Shown here in pieces: positions 35,611 to 45,008 of a DNA stretch of 64,000 bases. The notes below the pieces were generated by a model. The model had not been told where the DNA came from and did no database searches. It saw nothing but the letters and a program-made list of their open reading frames with translations. The position numbers were made by a program, and so were the translations under genes. Position 1 is the stretch's first letter. The number at the start of each line of letters is the position of its first letter. Origin of the DNA: Acidimicrobiia bacterium (GTDB taxonomy: Bacteria > Actinomycetota > Acidimicrobiia > Acidimicrobiales > Bin134); the NCBI GenBank assembly GCA_022822905.1, contig JAJDYE010000040.1, positions 1 to 64,000 on the forward strand, given 5' to 3'.

Positions 35611-36588
35611 ATGCCGAAGATCGACACCATGGCTGAGACGGACGATCCTCTCGTTCGCGAACACCGTCTCAAGCAGCAGGCAGCCCACGAGGAACGCCGC
35701 GACGCCGTGGTGCGCATCGTTCGCCAAACAGTGACCTTCGTGTTGTTCATGGCGTTGCTCGCCGGGTTGTACACCGGGTACAAGGCGTTCGGCCAGGCCA
35801 TCGACGACCGCCAGCACGAATGGGCCGTGGTGGGATCGGTTCTACCCCGCACCGACGATCTGAACATGCCCCCGGTGAGCGAGATCTTCGGCCAATTCGG
35901 TGAGACGCCCGGGGGCCGAGACCAGATCTATGTGAAGATCCTGTTCGACGAGGCCCTCTTCACGCTGCGGGAGGCCTTTGCCGGCTTCATGGTGGGCCTG
36001 GTGATCGGCATGGCCATCGCCTTGGCCCTGGCGCAGTGGCGCCGGCTCGAACAGGGCCTGCTCCCCTACGTGATTGCCAGCCAGACCATTCCGCTCATCG
36101 CCATCGCACCCATCATCGTGATCTGGGGGCGCAAGAACTTCGATGTGTTCCCGTGGGAGTGGCAGGACTGGATGTCGGTCTCCATCATCGCCACCTACCT
36201 CACGTTCTTCCCGGTGGCGGTCAACGGATTGCGAGGGCTGCAATCGCCCCGGCCGGAGAACCAAGAGCTCATGGAGTCTTACGCCGCCAACTGGTTGCAG
36301 ACGTTGTGGCGCCTGCGCCTTCCCGCCTCACTCCCGTACTTGTTCGCCGCACTCAAGATCGCGGCAACGGCCAGCATCGTGGGGGCCATTGTGGGTGAGA
36401 TCTCCGCGGGAGTCGAGGGCGGGCTCGGTCGGCGCATCTTGCGCGAGGCGTTCAACTACACCACCGGCCCCGACCGTTTGTTTGCCAGCGTGCTGGGAGC
36501 CGCAGTTTTGGGGATCTTCGTGTTCCTCGTGGTGACTGGTGTCGAGAGAGTTGTCGTCGGCAATCAGAATCGAGAATCGACGACATGA
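35611..36588 (+). CDS. ABC transporter permease (SsuC/ThiX/NMT1-type system), first copy
   Basis: 325 aa. A soluble N-terminal helix and one membrane segment (TVTFVLFMALLAGLYTGYKAF) precede a BPD_transp_1 domain with LFTLREAFAGFMVGLVIGMA and the ATPase-contact EAA loop ELMESYAANWLQTLWRLRLP. The N-terminal 100 residues are longer than usual. It forms the channel with the second permease at 37403. ATG at 35611 is 12 bases after the LLM stop. Confidence 0.9.
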   Translation: MPKIDTMAETDDPLVREHRLKQQAAHEERRDAVVRIVRQTVTFVLFMALLAGLYTGYKAFGQAIDDRQHEWAVVGSVLPRTDDLNMPPVSEIFGQFGETPGGRDQIYVKILFDEALFTLREAFAGFMVGLVIGMAIALALAQWRRLEQGLLPYVIASQTIPLIAIAPIIVIWGRKNFDVFPWEWQDWMSVSIIATYLTFFPVAVNGLRGLQSPRPENQELMESYAANWLQTLWRLRLPASLPYLFAALKIAATASIVGAIVGEISAGVEGGLGRRILREAFNYTTGPDRLFASVLGAAVLGIFVFLVVTGVERVVVGNQNRESTT

Positions 36589-37406
36589 GTGAGGAATCAG
36601 CAGTGAGCGAGGCCATGTCCACCGGCGAAGCTGAATCCCAGCTCGTGATCGACATCCGCGGGGCGACGAAGGTGTTCAACCCCGGCAGAAGCAACCAAGT
36701 AGAGGCGCTGGCCGAGATCGATCTGGCCGTTGAGCCGGGGGAGTTCATCACCCTCATCGGCCCATCGGGGTGCGGCAAGAGCACCCTGCTGCGGTTGATC
36801 GCGTCATTGATTCCCCCGTCGTCCGGGTCGGTGCAGGTCAATGCCAAGCCAGCGGAGCAGGCTCGTCTCGACCGGGACTACGGCATGGCCTTCCAGACGG
36901 CCGGCTTGTTCGACTGGCGCTCCGTGACCAAGAACATCGAGCTGCCGCTCGAGCTGATGGGATGGTCGAAGGGGGATCGGCGTCGCCGGGCCGCAGAAAT
37001 GTTGGAGTTGGTCAAGCTCAGCGAGTTTGCCAAGCACCACCCCTCCGAGCTGTCCGGCGGCATGCAGCAGCGGGTAGCCATTGCCCGGGCGCTGGCGTTC
37101 AGCCCGTCGCTGCTGCTGATGGACGAACCGTTCGGAGCGCTCGACGAGATGACCCGCGAGCACATGCAAGACGAGCTGCTGCGGATCTGGAAGGAGACCG
37201 AGACCACCGTGGTCTTTGTCACCCACTCGATCCCTGAAGCGGTGTATCTCTCCACCCGTGTCGTAGTGATGTCGCCTCGTCCCGGGACGATCGCCTCGAC
37301 CATCAGCGTGGATCTCGGCGACCGCAGCGCCGCCACCCGAGACGATCCCGCATTCTTCAAGAAGGTCACCGAGGTGCGCATTGCCCTGAGGGAGGTGGAA
37401 GGGTGA
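36585..37406 (+). CDS. ABC transporter ATP-binding protein (SsuB/TauB/ThiZ type)
   Basis: 273 aa. Walker A GPSGCGKST, signature LSGGMQQRVAIARAL, Walker B LLLMDEPFGALDE and switch VFVTHSIPEA are intact. This is the energising subunit of the NMT1/THI5-type importer. ATG at 36585 overlaps the first permease stop (ATGA), and its own stop overlaps the second permease start. The first 20 residues are acidic and probably disordered. Confidence 0.93.
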   Translation: MSEESAVSEAMSTGEAESQLVIDIRGATKVFNPGRSNQVEALAEIDLAVEPGEFITLIGPSGCGKSTLLRLIASLIPPSSGSVQVNAKPAEQARLDRDYGMAFQTAGLFDWRSVTKNIELPLELMGWSKGDRRRRAAEMLELVKLSEFAKHHPSELSGGMQQRVAIARALAFSPSLLLMDEPFGALDEMTREHMQDELLRIWKETETTVVFVTHSIPEAVYLSTRVVVMSPRPGTIASTISVDLGDRSAATRDDPAFFKKVTEVRIALREVEG

Positions 37407-38182
37407 ACACGCTGAAGGGGTTTTCCGCCCCCATCGTGACCGGTGTGGTGCTGTTCGGCTTGTGGGAAGGCGTGTTGACCCTGCTCAACCCCCAAGGATT
37501 CGTGTTGCCAGCCCCCTCTGAGATCGTCGGCGCGTTGATCGACAACTGGGATGAGGTGTATCAGGGGGCCCGCATCACCGGCTTCGTCGTGGGGTCCGGG
37601 CTGATCGCTGGGATCATCCTCGGCATTCTCGCTGCTCTGTTGGTCACTCGCTTCCGGACCGCCAACGAGACCATCACGCCGCTGGCCGTGGCCGTCAACG
37701 CTATTCCGATCATCGCTCTGGCCCCGATCTTCAACAACTGGTTCGGGCTCACCTCTCCCCGCTCCAACCAGGCCATCGTGGTGGCGCTGGTGTTCTTCCC
37801 CATCTTCATCAACACCACTAGGGGTCTCACCCAGGTGGATCGAAGTCAGATCGAGCTCATGGAGTCGTATGCAGCCAGCCGGTCGCGCATCACCCGAGAG
37901 GTGAGGATTCCCAACGCCATGCCGTTCTTCTTCACCGCGCTGAAGCTGGCCACATCACTGGCCGTCATCGCCGCCATCGTCGCCGAGTACTTCGGTGGGC
38001 GACAAGACGCCCTCGGCCCCATGATCACGCAGTCGGCGGGTCTTACCCGCTACGACGAAGCATGGGCCGCCGTGCTTGCCGGCACCGCCATCGGCGCGGT
38101 GCTGTATTTCGCCGTAATTGTTCTTGAGCGAGTGGCGATGCCCTGGCACTCGTTGATTCGAGCCCAAGAAGGCGAAACATGA
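37403..38182 (+). CDS. ABC transporter permease (SsuC/ThiX/NMT1-type system), second copy
   Basis: 259 aa with about six membrane segments and the EAA loop ELMESYAASRSRITREVRIP. GTG at 37403 overlaps the ATPase stop in a GTGA. Two different permeases around one ATPase imply a heterodimeric channel. Confidence 0.9.
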   Translation: MNTLKGFSAPIVTGVVLFGLWEGVLTLLNPQGFVLPAPSEIVGALIDNWDEVYQGARITGFVVGSGLIAGIILGILAALLVTRFRTANETITPLAVAVNAIPIIALAPIFNNWFGLTSPRSNQAIVVALVFFPIFINTTRGLTQVDRSQIELMESYAASRSRITREVRIPNAMPFFFTALKLATSLAVIAAIVAEYFGGRQDALGPMITQSAGLTRYDEAWAAVLAGTAIGAVLYFAVIVLERVAMPWHSLIRAQEGET

Positions 38183-39306
38183 AAGGAAAAACCATGAACA
38201 GACAAAAAATCTGGCGCTTGCTCGCCGTGCTTCTTGCCTTGGTGGTGGTTGCCGCCGGGTGCGGCAACGACGACGACGAAGTCCAAGAAATCCAGGATGT
38301 GTCGCTTCAGCTTCAGTGGGTCCCGCAGTCGCAGTTTGCCGGCTTCTTTGCCGCTCGCGACCTGGGGTTCTATGAAGACGTCGGCCTAAACGTCACGATC
38401 ATCGACGGTGGTCTCGACATCGTGCCGGCCACGGTCCTCGACTCCGGGGGCGCCGACTTCGCCATCTCCTGGGTGCCGCGGGGGCTGGTGCCCCGTGAGG
38501 AGGGCCTGAACATCACCAACATTGCCCAGGTGTTCCAACGCAGCGGCACCTTGCAGGTGTCGTTCGTTGACGCCGGCATCACTGGTCCGGCCGACCTTGA
38601 GGGCAAGCTGGTGGGGAACTGGGGCTTCGGCAACGAGTTCGAGCTCTTGGCCGGCCTCGTCAGCGTGGGCCTCGACCCGCAGTCCGATGTCACCTTGGTG
38701 CAGCAGGACTTCAACATGACTGCGCTCGTCAACGGCGACGTCGACGCCGCTCAGGCGATGATCTACAACGAGTACGCCCAAGTGCTCGAGACCATCAATC
38801 CCGACACTGGCGAGCTGTTCCAGCCCGAGGACTTCTCGGTCATCGACTGGAATGACGTGGGCACGGCCATGCTGCAAGACGCCATTTGGGCCGACGCCGA
38901 CAAGCTGGAGACCGATGACAATTACCGCGACATCGCGGTGCGCTTTGTGGAGGCGTCGCTGCGAGGGTGGATCCACTGCCGCGACAACTTCCAGCAGTGC
39001 GTCGACATCGTGGTAGCTGCCTCTCCGCCCTTCGGCGGACCGGCGCACCAGGCGTGGATGATGAACGAGATCAACGCCCTCATCTGGCCATCACCGGGTG
39101 GGGTCGGGATCATGGACCAAGCTCTGTACGACCAGACCATCGACGTGGCCACGTCCCAGGGCATCCTCCAAGCGCCTCCCGATGCCGGGGCGTTCCGCAC
39201 CGACATTGCCGAGGAAGCGGTTGCCAACCTCGAAGCCGCTGGCGTGGATGTGTACGGCAACGACTTCGCCCGCCGCACCGTGGAGGTCAAAGAGGGCGGC
39301 AATTAA
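38179..39306 (+). CDS. NMT1/THI5-like substrate-binding lipoprotein
   Basis: 375 aa. A lipoprotein signal ends at Cys28 (LLALVVVAAGC). The mature protein has LQLQWVPQSQFAGFFAARDL GFYEDVGLNV, the signature of the NMT1/THI5-like binding-protein family, whose members bind pyrimidine-like (HMP), riboflavin, taurine or nitrate-type ligands. Next to a pyrimidine-degradation operon, a pyrimidine or hydropyrimidine ligand is likely but unproven. ATG at 38179 overlaps the permease stop; a second ATG at 38194 is also possible. Confidence 0.9.
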   Translation: MKGKTMNRQKIWRLLAVLLALVVVAAGCGNDDDEVQEIQDVSLQLQWVPQSQFAGFFAARDLGFYEDVGLNVTIIDGGLDIVPATVLDSGGADFAISWVPRGLVPREEGLNITNIAQVFQRSGTLQVSFVDAGITGPADLEGKLVGNWGFGNEFELLAGLVSVGLDPQSDVTLVQQDFNMTALVNGDVDAAQAMIYNEYAQVLETINPDTGELFQPEDFSVIDWNDVGTAMLQDAIWADADKLETDDNYRDIAVRFVEASLRGWIHCRDNFQQCVDIVVAASPPFGGPAHQAWMMNEINALIWPSPGGVGIMDQALYDQTIDVATSQGILQAPPDAGAFRTDIAEEAVANLEAAGVDVYGNDFARRTVEVKEGGN

Positions 39307-39339
39307 CCCGTAGACAGGGCCATCGAGAAAACTGGGGGA

Positions 39340-40254
39340 ATGAAGTTCAGCTTCGGCCTCCCGCTGATGGCCCATCCGCAGAACCCCGAATTCCTGACCG
39401 CCGAGGCCGTTTCCGAGTTCGCTCGGGCGGCCGAGGCGGCGGGGTTCGACTCCTGCTCGCTCACCGAGCACCCCCTGCCCAACGACCGGTGGCTGGCCAG
39501 CGGGGGCCACGACGCCCTCGACCCATTTGTGGCGCTAGGGGTGGTGGCCGGGGCTACTACCCGGCTGCGGTTGCTCACCAACCTGACCCCGGTGCCCTAT
39601 CGAAATCCGGCCATCTTGGCCAAGACGGTGGCCACCCTCGACCGGCTCAGCGGAGGTCGGGTCATTCTTGGCGCGGGGGTGGGCTATCTGCTCTCCGAGT
39701 TTGAAGCGGTGGGAGTGGACTTCGACCAGCGCAATGCCCTTTTCGACGAGAGCTTGGAGGTGATGCGGCTGATCTGGTCGGGCGAGACGGTGAACTACCA
39801 GGGCCTCAACTTCACCATTGCCGACAGCACCGGTCTCCCCGCCCCGGTGCAGTCGCCGGTGCCGGTGTGGATCGGGGGCAACTCCAAGCTCTCCCGCCGC
39901 CGGGTGGCCGAGAAGGCCCAGGGGTGGATGCCCATGCCCAATCCGGCGGCACTGGCCTCCCGCCGCCGCTCGGCCCACTTGGAGACCCTGGATGAGCTGG
40001 CCGAGATGATCGCCTATCTCCACGACCACGCCGCGTCGGTGGGCCGCACCGAGCCCATCGACATCAAGTACATGGATCTTGAAGTCGGGCCGGTGGGCAC
40101 GCCGGGCTGGAACGCCGACCAGCACTTGGAGAACATTGCCGCCCAAGCCGCCATCGGCGTGACCGCGATGGCCGCCCTCATCGCCGGCGATACACGCTCA
40201 CAAATTGTTGAGGCCCTGCATCAATACGGCGAGGAAATCATCGCCTATCGTTAG
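39340..40254 (+). CDS. LLM-class F420/flavin-dependent oxidoreductase
   Basis: 304 aa luciferase-like protein. MKFSFGLPLMAHPQNPEFLT, FDSCSLTEHPLPNDRW, the LTNLTPVPYRNPAILAKTVATLDRLSGGR block and GAGVGYLLSEFEAVGVDFDQR are typical of actinobacterial F420-dependent LLM enzymes. It follows the transporter genes by 33 bases and may belong to the same pyrimidine transcript. The substrate is unknown. Confidence 0.85.
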   Translation: MKFSFGLPLMAHPQNPEFLTAEAVSEFARAAEAAGFDSCSLTEHPLPNDRWLASGGHDALDPFVALGVVAGATTRLRLLTNLTPVPYRNPAILAKTVATLDRLSGGRVILGAGVGYLLSEFEAVGVDFDQRNALFDESLEVMRLIWSGETVNYQGLNFTIADSTGLPAPVQSPVPVWIGGNSKLSRRRVAEKAQGWMPMPNPAALASRRRSAHLETLDELAEMIAYLHDHAASVGRTEPIDIKYMDLEVGPVGTPGWNADQHLENIAAQAAIGVTAMAALIAGDTRSQIVEALHQYGEEIIAYR

Positions 40255-40258
40255 GCCT

Positions 40259-40327
40259 ATGTTGAGATTTGTCGAGGGAGCTTTGGGTGGTCGCCGCGCA
40301 GAGGCGGAAAGGGGATTCCCATGTTGA
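40259..40327 (+). other. 22-codon mini-ORF duplicating the start of the GPP34 gene
   Basis: ATG at 40259 starts MLRFVEGALGGRRAEAERGF plus PC, and its TGA at 40325-40327 overlaps the first codons of the GPP34 gene. The first 17 bases (40259-40275) are identical to 40321-40337, the true start of that gene. It looks like a local duplication that created an upstream coupled ORF. Expression is unproven. Confidence 0.35.
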
Positions 40328-40992
40328 GATTTGTCGAAGAGATCCTTCTCCTGTTGCTGCGAGACGACGACGGGAGGTTCATCAACGTGCCCCAGTCGTC
40401 CATGGATCGGGCCGTGGCTGGGGCGGTGCTGATGGAGCTGGCCATGGAGAACCGGATAGACACCGACTTGGAACACCTGATCCTGGTGGATGACACCCCG
40501 GTGGGCGACGACCTGCTGGATCCGACGCTGGCCATGATCGCCGAAGGGCAGGGGGTGCAAGGCCAGGAGAAAGACCCCCGGCACTGGGTGGAGCAGACCT
40601 CCCAGAAGGCGCCGGAGATCAGGGAGGCGACGCTGGACCGGTTGGTGGAGCGCGGCATCCTGGAGCGTGAGGACGACCGCTTCTTGTGGGTGTTCCGGTC
40701 GCGCCGCTACCCGATGATCGACGGCGAGGCCGAGCGGGAGGTCAAGCTGCGGATCATGGGGGTGCTGTTCAGCGATGAGATCCCCAGCCCTCGCGACGTG
40801 GTGATCATCTGCCTGGCCCACGCCTGTGGGATCTTCAGCGAGCTGCTCTCCAAGCGGGAGCTCGAGCAGGCCAGTGCCCGCATCGAGCAGGTGCGCAAGC
40901 TCGACCTCATCGGCCAGGCCATGTCGCAGTCGATCCAAGACTTCGAGGTATGGCTGGCCAACGCCGCCGTCCAAGGACGAGGCTTCTTCTAA
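40321..40992 (+). CDS. GPP34/GOLPH3-like family protein
   Basis: 223 aa. FVEEILLLLLRDDDGRFINVP and VAGAVLMELAMENRIDTDLEHL followed by LVERGILEREDDRFLWVFRSRRYP are the hallmarks of the GPP34 family, the bacterial relatives of eukaryotic GOLPH3, which binds phosphoinositides and glycosyltransferases. In actinobacteria the role is unknown. No signal peptide or membrane segment. ATG at 40321 follows GGAAAGGGG. Confidence 0.88.
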   Translation: MLRFVEEILLLLLRDDDGRFINVPQSSMDRAVAGAVLMELAMENRIDTDLEHLILVDDTPVGDDLLDPTLAMIAEGQGVQGQEKDPRHWVEQTSQKAPEIREATLDRLVERGILEREDDRFLWVFRSRRYPMIDGEAEREVKLRIMGVLFSDEIPSPRDVVIICLAHACGIFSELLSKRELEQASARIEQVRKLDLIGQAMSQSIQDFEVWLANAAVQGRGFF

Positions 40993-41002
40993 GGCACCGA
41001 GC

Positions 41003-41824
41003 ATGGCCGATTGGACCGTAGAACCGTTCGGGGGAGTGCTCGGGGCCCGGGTGACCGGCATCGACCTGCGGGAACCGCTGGCCAACGGTGAGCGCGACGA
41101 TCTCTACAAGCACCTGCTGGAGCATCTGGTGCTGGTATTCCCCGGTCAGTCCATTGACGACTCTCACCAGATGGAATTGCTGGCCCCTTGGGGCCGGCCC
41201 TACATCCATCCCATCGGCCGGGTGGCGGGGGCGGTGGAGGCCAAGGTGGAGCGCATCGTGGACGATGAAGAGCGCCCGCCCTACCAGGACAAGTGGCACA
41301 CCGATGTGACCTGGGATCCCGACCCGCCGATTCTGGGCACGCTGCGGGCCATAGAGATGCCAGCCCGGGGCGGCGACACCATTTTTGCCAGCATGTACGC
41401 GGCCTACGACGGCCTGTCGGAGACCTTGCGGGATCGCCTGGAGGGGATCAGCGCCTGGCATCACATGGGGGCGGGCCAGTCGTTCAAGTCCAAGGCCGGG
41501 GTGGAGCTGTATGACCGCACCAAGGAGCAGTTCCCGGGCACCGAGCGTCCGGTGATTGCCGTCCACCCCGATACCGGCCGCCGCTATCTCAACGTGAACA
41601 AGAATTTCACCAGCCATCTGGTGGGCTTCAACCGGGCCGAGAGCGACGCGGTGCTCGACTGCCTCTATGAGCACGCCACCCAGCCCAACTACACCATCCG
41701 CTACGAGTGGGCCGAGGGCGACGTGATCTTGTGGGACGAGCGCTGCACCCAGCACTTCGCGGTGGCCGACCACTATCCCCAGCGCCGGGAAATGGCCCGC
41801 CTCACCGTCTCGGCCCCCGCCTGA
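41003..41824 (+). CDS. TauD/TfdA-family Fe(II)/2-oxoglutarate dioxygenase
   Basis: 273 aa. The metal motif is His99-x-Asp101 in DKWHTDVTWDPDPP with distal His251 in CTQHFAVADHYPQRREMARL, the last arginine block binding 2-oxoglutarate. GGDTIFASMYAAYDGLS is the typical TauD core. It would oxidise an organosulfonate or an aryl/alkyl acid; the exact substrate is not clear. ATG at 41003 is used; the frame is open upstream, but that part overlaps the GPP34 gene. Confidence 0.9.
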   Translation: MADWTVEPFGGVLGARVTGIDLREPLANGERDDLYKHLLEHLVLVFPGQSIDDSHQMELLAPWGRPYIHPIGRVAGAVEAKVERIVDDEERPPYQDKWHTDVTWDPDPPILGTLRAIEMPARGGDTIFASMYAAYDGLSETLRDRLEGISAWHHMGAGQSFKSKAGVELYDRTKEQFPGTERPVIAVHPDTGRRYLNVNKNFTSHLVGFNRAESDAVLDCLYEHATQPNYTIRYEWAEGDVILWDERCTQHFAVADHYPQRREMARLTVSAPA

Positions 41825-41880
41825 TCGCCTCTTCGTCGCTCCTGAGCGAACTTGATGATGGTGGCTAGGCTGCGCCAGTG

Positions 41881-42933
41881 ATGTTCGACGACGAGAAGTT
41901 CGACGTAGAAGCGGCGGCGGCTGGGGCATGGGCTCCCAGCCGGTATGGGTCCGACGACATGCTGGGCACCTACAACGAGGTCACCGAGCAGAAGCGGGCC
42001 GACGCCTTGGGGATGCTGGATCTGACCAGGCCGATTCGCACTTATTCGATGGGCGACGGCATTTGGCCCGGCTATCCCGCCTACAGCACCCGGGAGTTCG
42101 CTCAGAAGCTGGTGATCGCCGGATATGACCCCGGCGATGGTTTCGAGGGCGAGATCATCAGCGGCACTCAAGGGCTGGGACCTTCGAAGTTGGGGTATTC
42201 CGAGGAGCGGGTGTCGTACACCTTCAACATGAGCACCAAGATCAACGGCTTCACCCACGCCGCGGTGGACGGCACCTTCTACAACGGCCACCAGGGCACG
42301 GATCTGGCCCGCACCGACGGGGTGACCGCCATGGACGTTCCCTCATGGGGGGCGCCGCTGCTCACGCGGGGACTGATGATTGATGTGTCCGCCCAGGTTG
42401 CGGCGACCACCGGTGATGTGGAGACGAACCAGGCCGGGCTGCCTCGGCTCACCGACCAACACCGCATCACTGTTGAGCAGATCGAGGGGGCTTGGGAGCG
42501 CCAAGGCCTGCCTGATCCCGAGCCGGGCGACGCTCTGTGTCTGCGCACCGGGTGGATCAGCCTTTCTCGGGAGGACCCCGAGCGGTTCCTGTCTGGATCG
42601 CCCGGGCCGTGGATCGCCGAGAACAAGTGGTTGGCCTCCCACCGTCCGGCGCTGGTGTCCACCGACAGCTGGATGTGGGGCTTCTACGACTTCGAGGCCA
42701 CCGAGGGGTGGATGTCGGTGGGCCACCAGCTCATGCTGGTGAAAGAGGGCATCCGCCTGGGGGAGTCGCTGAGCTGCGAGGAGGTCGCCGCCGCCGAGGT
42801 GGACCGGTTCGTTTTCTGCCACTCCCCGTTCCGGGCCAAGGGGTCCACCTCGTGCTCGTCGCCCCCCATGGCTATTGCCAACCCACCCATTGCCAACCCA
42901 CCAGGCGCCAACCCACCGGAGGAATCATCATGA
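41881..42933 (+). CDS. Cyclase family protein (kynurenine formamidase-like fold)
   Basis: About 350 aa. The sequence LDLTRPIRTYSMGDGIWPGY and KINGFTHAAVDGTFYNGHQGTD matches the metal-dependent cyclase/kynurenine formamidase family, but the canonical HGGTHxDxPxH motif is altered, with GFTHAAVDG in its place. The C-terminal tail is a short repeat (IANPPIANPPGANPP), product of a GCCAACCCACC-type tandem repeat at 42873-42916. A GTG lies directly before the ATG at 41881. Its stop overlaps the start of the SDR gene. Confidence 0.8.
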   Translation: MFDDEKFDVEAAAAGAWAPSRYGSDDMLGTYNEVTEQKRADALGMLDLTRPIRTYSMGDGIWPGYPAYSTREFAQKLVIAGYDPGDGFEGEIISGTQGLGPSKLGYSEERVSYTFNMSTKINGFTHAAVDGTFYNGHQGTDLARTDGVTAMDVPSWGAPLLTRGLMIDVSAQVAATTGDVETNQAGLPRLTDQHRITVEQIEGAWERQGLPDPEPGDALCLRTGWISLSREDPERFLSGSPGPWIAENKWLASHRPALVSTDSWMWGFYDFEATEGWMSVGHQLMLVKEGIRLGESLSCEEVAAAEVDRFVFCHSPFRAKGSTSCSSPPMAIANPPIANPPGANPPEESS

Positions 42934-43784
42934 GCATCTTGGAAGGATCACCCCTGGCCGGGAAGGTGGCTTTAGTCACCGGGGCCAGCCGGGGTATCGG
43001 CAAGGGCTGTGCCTTGGAGCTGGCTGCCGCCGGGGCTTCGGTGTACATCACCGGACGTACAACAGGTACTGGCCAGCATCCGCTACCTGGCACAGTGGGA
43101 GGCACCGCGGAGGAGATCACCGCAGCGGGGGGTACCGCTACCGCGGTGGCCTGCGACCACCGCGACGACGATGCGGTGCGGGCGGTGTTCGACCGGATTG
43201 CCGAAGAACAGGGCCGCTTGGACGTGCTGGTGAACAACGCCTTTGCCATTCCCGACGAGCTGACCGCCATGCTGCCCTTCTGGGAGGTGCCCATCTCCAA
43301 CTGGGACGACATGATGGACGTGGGCACCCGATCGGCCTACGTGGCCTCGGTGCAGGCCGCCCCGGTGATGATCGACCAAGGCGACGGCCTGATCGCCAAC
43401 ATCAGCTCGTCGGGGGCCACAGAGTACGCCTGGCATGTGGCCTACGGGGTGGGCAAGTGCGCCCTCGACCGTATGACCGCCGACTGCGCCCGCGAGCTCG
43501 GGGACACCGGTGTGTCGATGGTGTCGGTGTGGCCCGGGTTCGTGCGCACCGAGCGCATCGATGTGGCCGTCGACTCTGGGGTTGAACTGCCGCCGAGCTT
43601 GGACCTGTCGGCGGCCGAATCGCCCCGGTTCACCGGCCGGGCGGTGACCGCCTTGGCCGTCGACGCCGAGAGGTCCCGCTACACCGGCCAAGCCGTGGCA
43701 GCCCGAGACATGGCCGATGCCTATGGGTTCACCGACATCGACGGCCGCCTCCCTGCCGGCCCCCTCCACGACCGCACCGGTTAG
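42930..43784 (+). CDS. Short-chain dehydrogenase/reductase (DHRS1-like)
   Basis: 284 aa. Rossmann motif VTGASRGIGKG near residue 17, LVNNA motif in DVLVNNAF, and catalytic Ser-Tyr-Lys in SSSGATEYAWHVAYGVGK. The arrangement is like the DHRS1 group. NAD(P)H-dependent oxidation or reduction of an unknown alcohol or ketone. ATG at 42930 with GGAGG upstream overlaps the cyclase stop; the frame is open much further upstream inside the cyclase gene, which is rejected. Confidence 0.9.
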   Translation: MSILEGSPLAGKVALVTGASRGIGKGCALELAAAGASVYITGRTTGTGQHPLPGTVGGTAEEITAAGGTATAVACDHRDDDAVRAVFDRIAEEQGRLDVLVNNAFAIPDELTAMLPFWEVPISNWDDMMDVGTRSAYVASVQAAPVMIDQGDGLIANISSSGATEYAWHVAYGVGKCALDRMTADCARELGDTGVSMVSVWPGFVRTERIDVAVDSGVELPPSLDLSAAESPRFTGRAVTALAVDAERSRYTGQAVAARDMADAYGFTDIDGRLPAGPLHDRTG

Positions 43785-43792
43785 CCGCTGTT

Positions 43793-44920
43793 ATGACCGC
43801 CGTGGAGCCGTTCACCATCGAGGTGCCCGATGAGGTGCTCGACGACCTGCACCGCCGCTTGGACGCCACCCGGTGGTTCGACCCGCTGCCCGGTGCCGGA
43901 TGGAACGAGGGCACCGACCTGGACTACCTCAAAGAGCTGTGCCGCTACTGGCGCCATGAGTACGACTGGCGGGCCATCGAAGCCGAGCTCAACCGGTTTC
44001 CCCAGTACACCACGGTCATCGACAACCAGAACTTGCATTTCATCCACGCCCGCAGCCGCAATCCGGACGCCATGGCCCTGGTCATCCACCACGGTTGGCC
44101 CGGCTCCATCACCGAGTTCGCCAAGGTGATCGAGCCGCTCCGGGAGCACTTCCACGTGGTGTGCCCGTCGCTGCCCGGTTACGGCTTCTCGGGGCCTACT
44201 TCTGAGCCGGGCTGGACGCCCCGGCGCATGGCCGCGGCCTCCCTTGAGCTGATGAGCCGCCTGGGCTACGAGCGGTTCGGCGCCCAGGGCGGGGACTGGG
44301 GAGCGATGGTCACCGCCCAGATGGCACTCCAGGCCCCGGAACGACTCACAGGCATCCATCTGAACCTGATAATCGCTTCTGAGCCTCCGCCCGGAGCAGT
44401 GCGCGACCTGACTGATGAGGAGAGGGCAGCCCGGTCTGAAGGCCGGACTCGCAACCAGGTGGAGCGGGGCTACCGGGAGCAGCAGGCCACCCGCCCGCAG
44501 ACCTTGTCGGTTGGCTTGAACGACTCCCCGGCCGGACTGGCTGCCTGGATCGTCGAGAAGTTCCTGGCTTGGAGCGACATCGGCCCCGACAACGACATCG
44601 AGGCCAGCTTCAGCAAAGACGAGCTGCTCACCAACGTGATGGTTTATTGGGTGACCGGCACCATCGCCTCGGCCAACCGGCTCTACTACGAGACCCGAAT
44701 CGGGGGCCGAGGATCCTCGGCCCCCGACAGGCAGGTGGAGGTGCCCACCGCCTACGCCCGCTTCCCCGGCGATGGTATTTTCCCGGCTCGTCCATGGGTG
44801 GAGTACTGGTACAACATCACCCGCTGGACAGAGATGCCCCGCGGCGGCCACTTCGCCTCCCTCGAAGCCCCCGATCTGTACATTGACGACGTCACTGACT
44901 ACTTCGGCGCTTTGAGCTGA
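43793..44920 (+). CDS. Epoxide hydrolase family protein (alpha/beta hydrolase)
   Basis: 375 aa. The N-terminal epoxide-hydrolase domain (FTIEVPDEVLDDLHRRLDAT) precedes the alpha/beta core with the oxyanion motif HHGWPGS and nucleophile Asp168 in GAQGGDWGAMV. The late GGHFASLEAPDLYIDD supplies the catalytic His. Opens an epoxide to a diol through a covalent ester intermediate. ATG at 43793 is eight bases after the SDR stop, so it is in the same operon. Confidence 0.9.
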   Translation: MTAVEPFTIEVPDEVLDDLHRRLDATRWFDPLPGAGWNEGTDLDYLKELCRYWRHEYDWRAIEAELNRFPQYTTVIDNQNLHFIHARSRNPDAMALVIHHGWPGSITEFAKVIEPLREHFHVVCPSLPGYGFSGPTSEPGWTPRRMAAASLELMSRLGYERFGAQGGDWGAMVTAQMALQAPERLTGIHLNLIIASEPPPGAVRDLTDEERAARSEGRTRNQVERGYREQQATRPQTLSVGLNDSPAGLAAWIVEKFLAWSDIGPDNDIEASFSKDELLTNVMVYWVTGTIASANRLYYETRIGGRGSSAPDRQVEVPTAYARFPGDGIFPARPWVEYWYNITRWTEMPRGGHFASLEAPDLYIDDVTDYFGALS

Positions 44921-45008
44921 CCCCGTTTGCTTTGGGGGAGGCTCTAGGGCATGACGGGCAATTGGTCTGCTTAGCTGAGGGAGGTGGGCGTGTGATGAAC
45001 TTGCCGGC

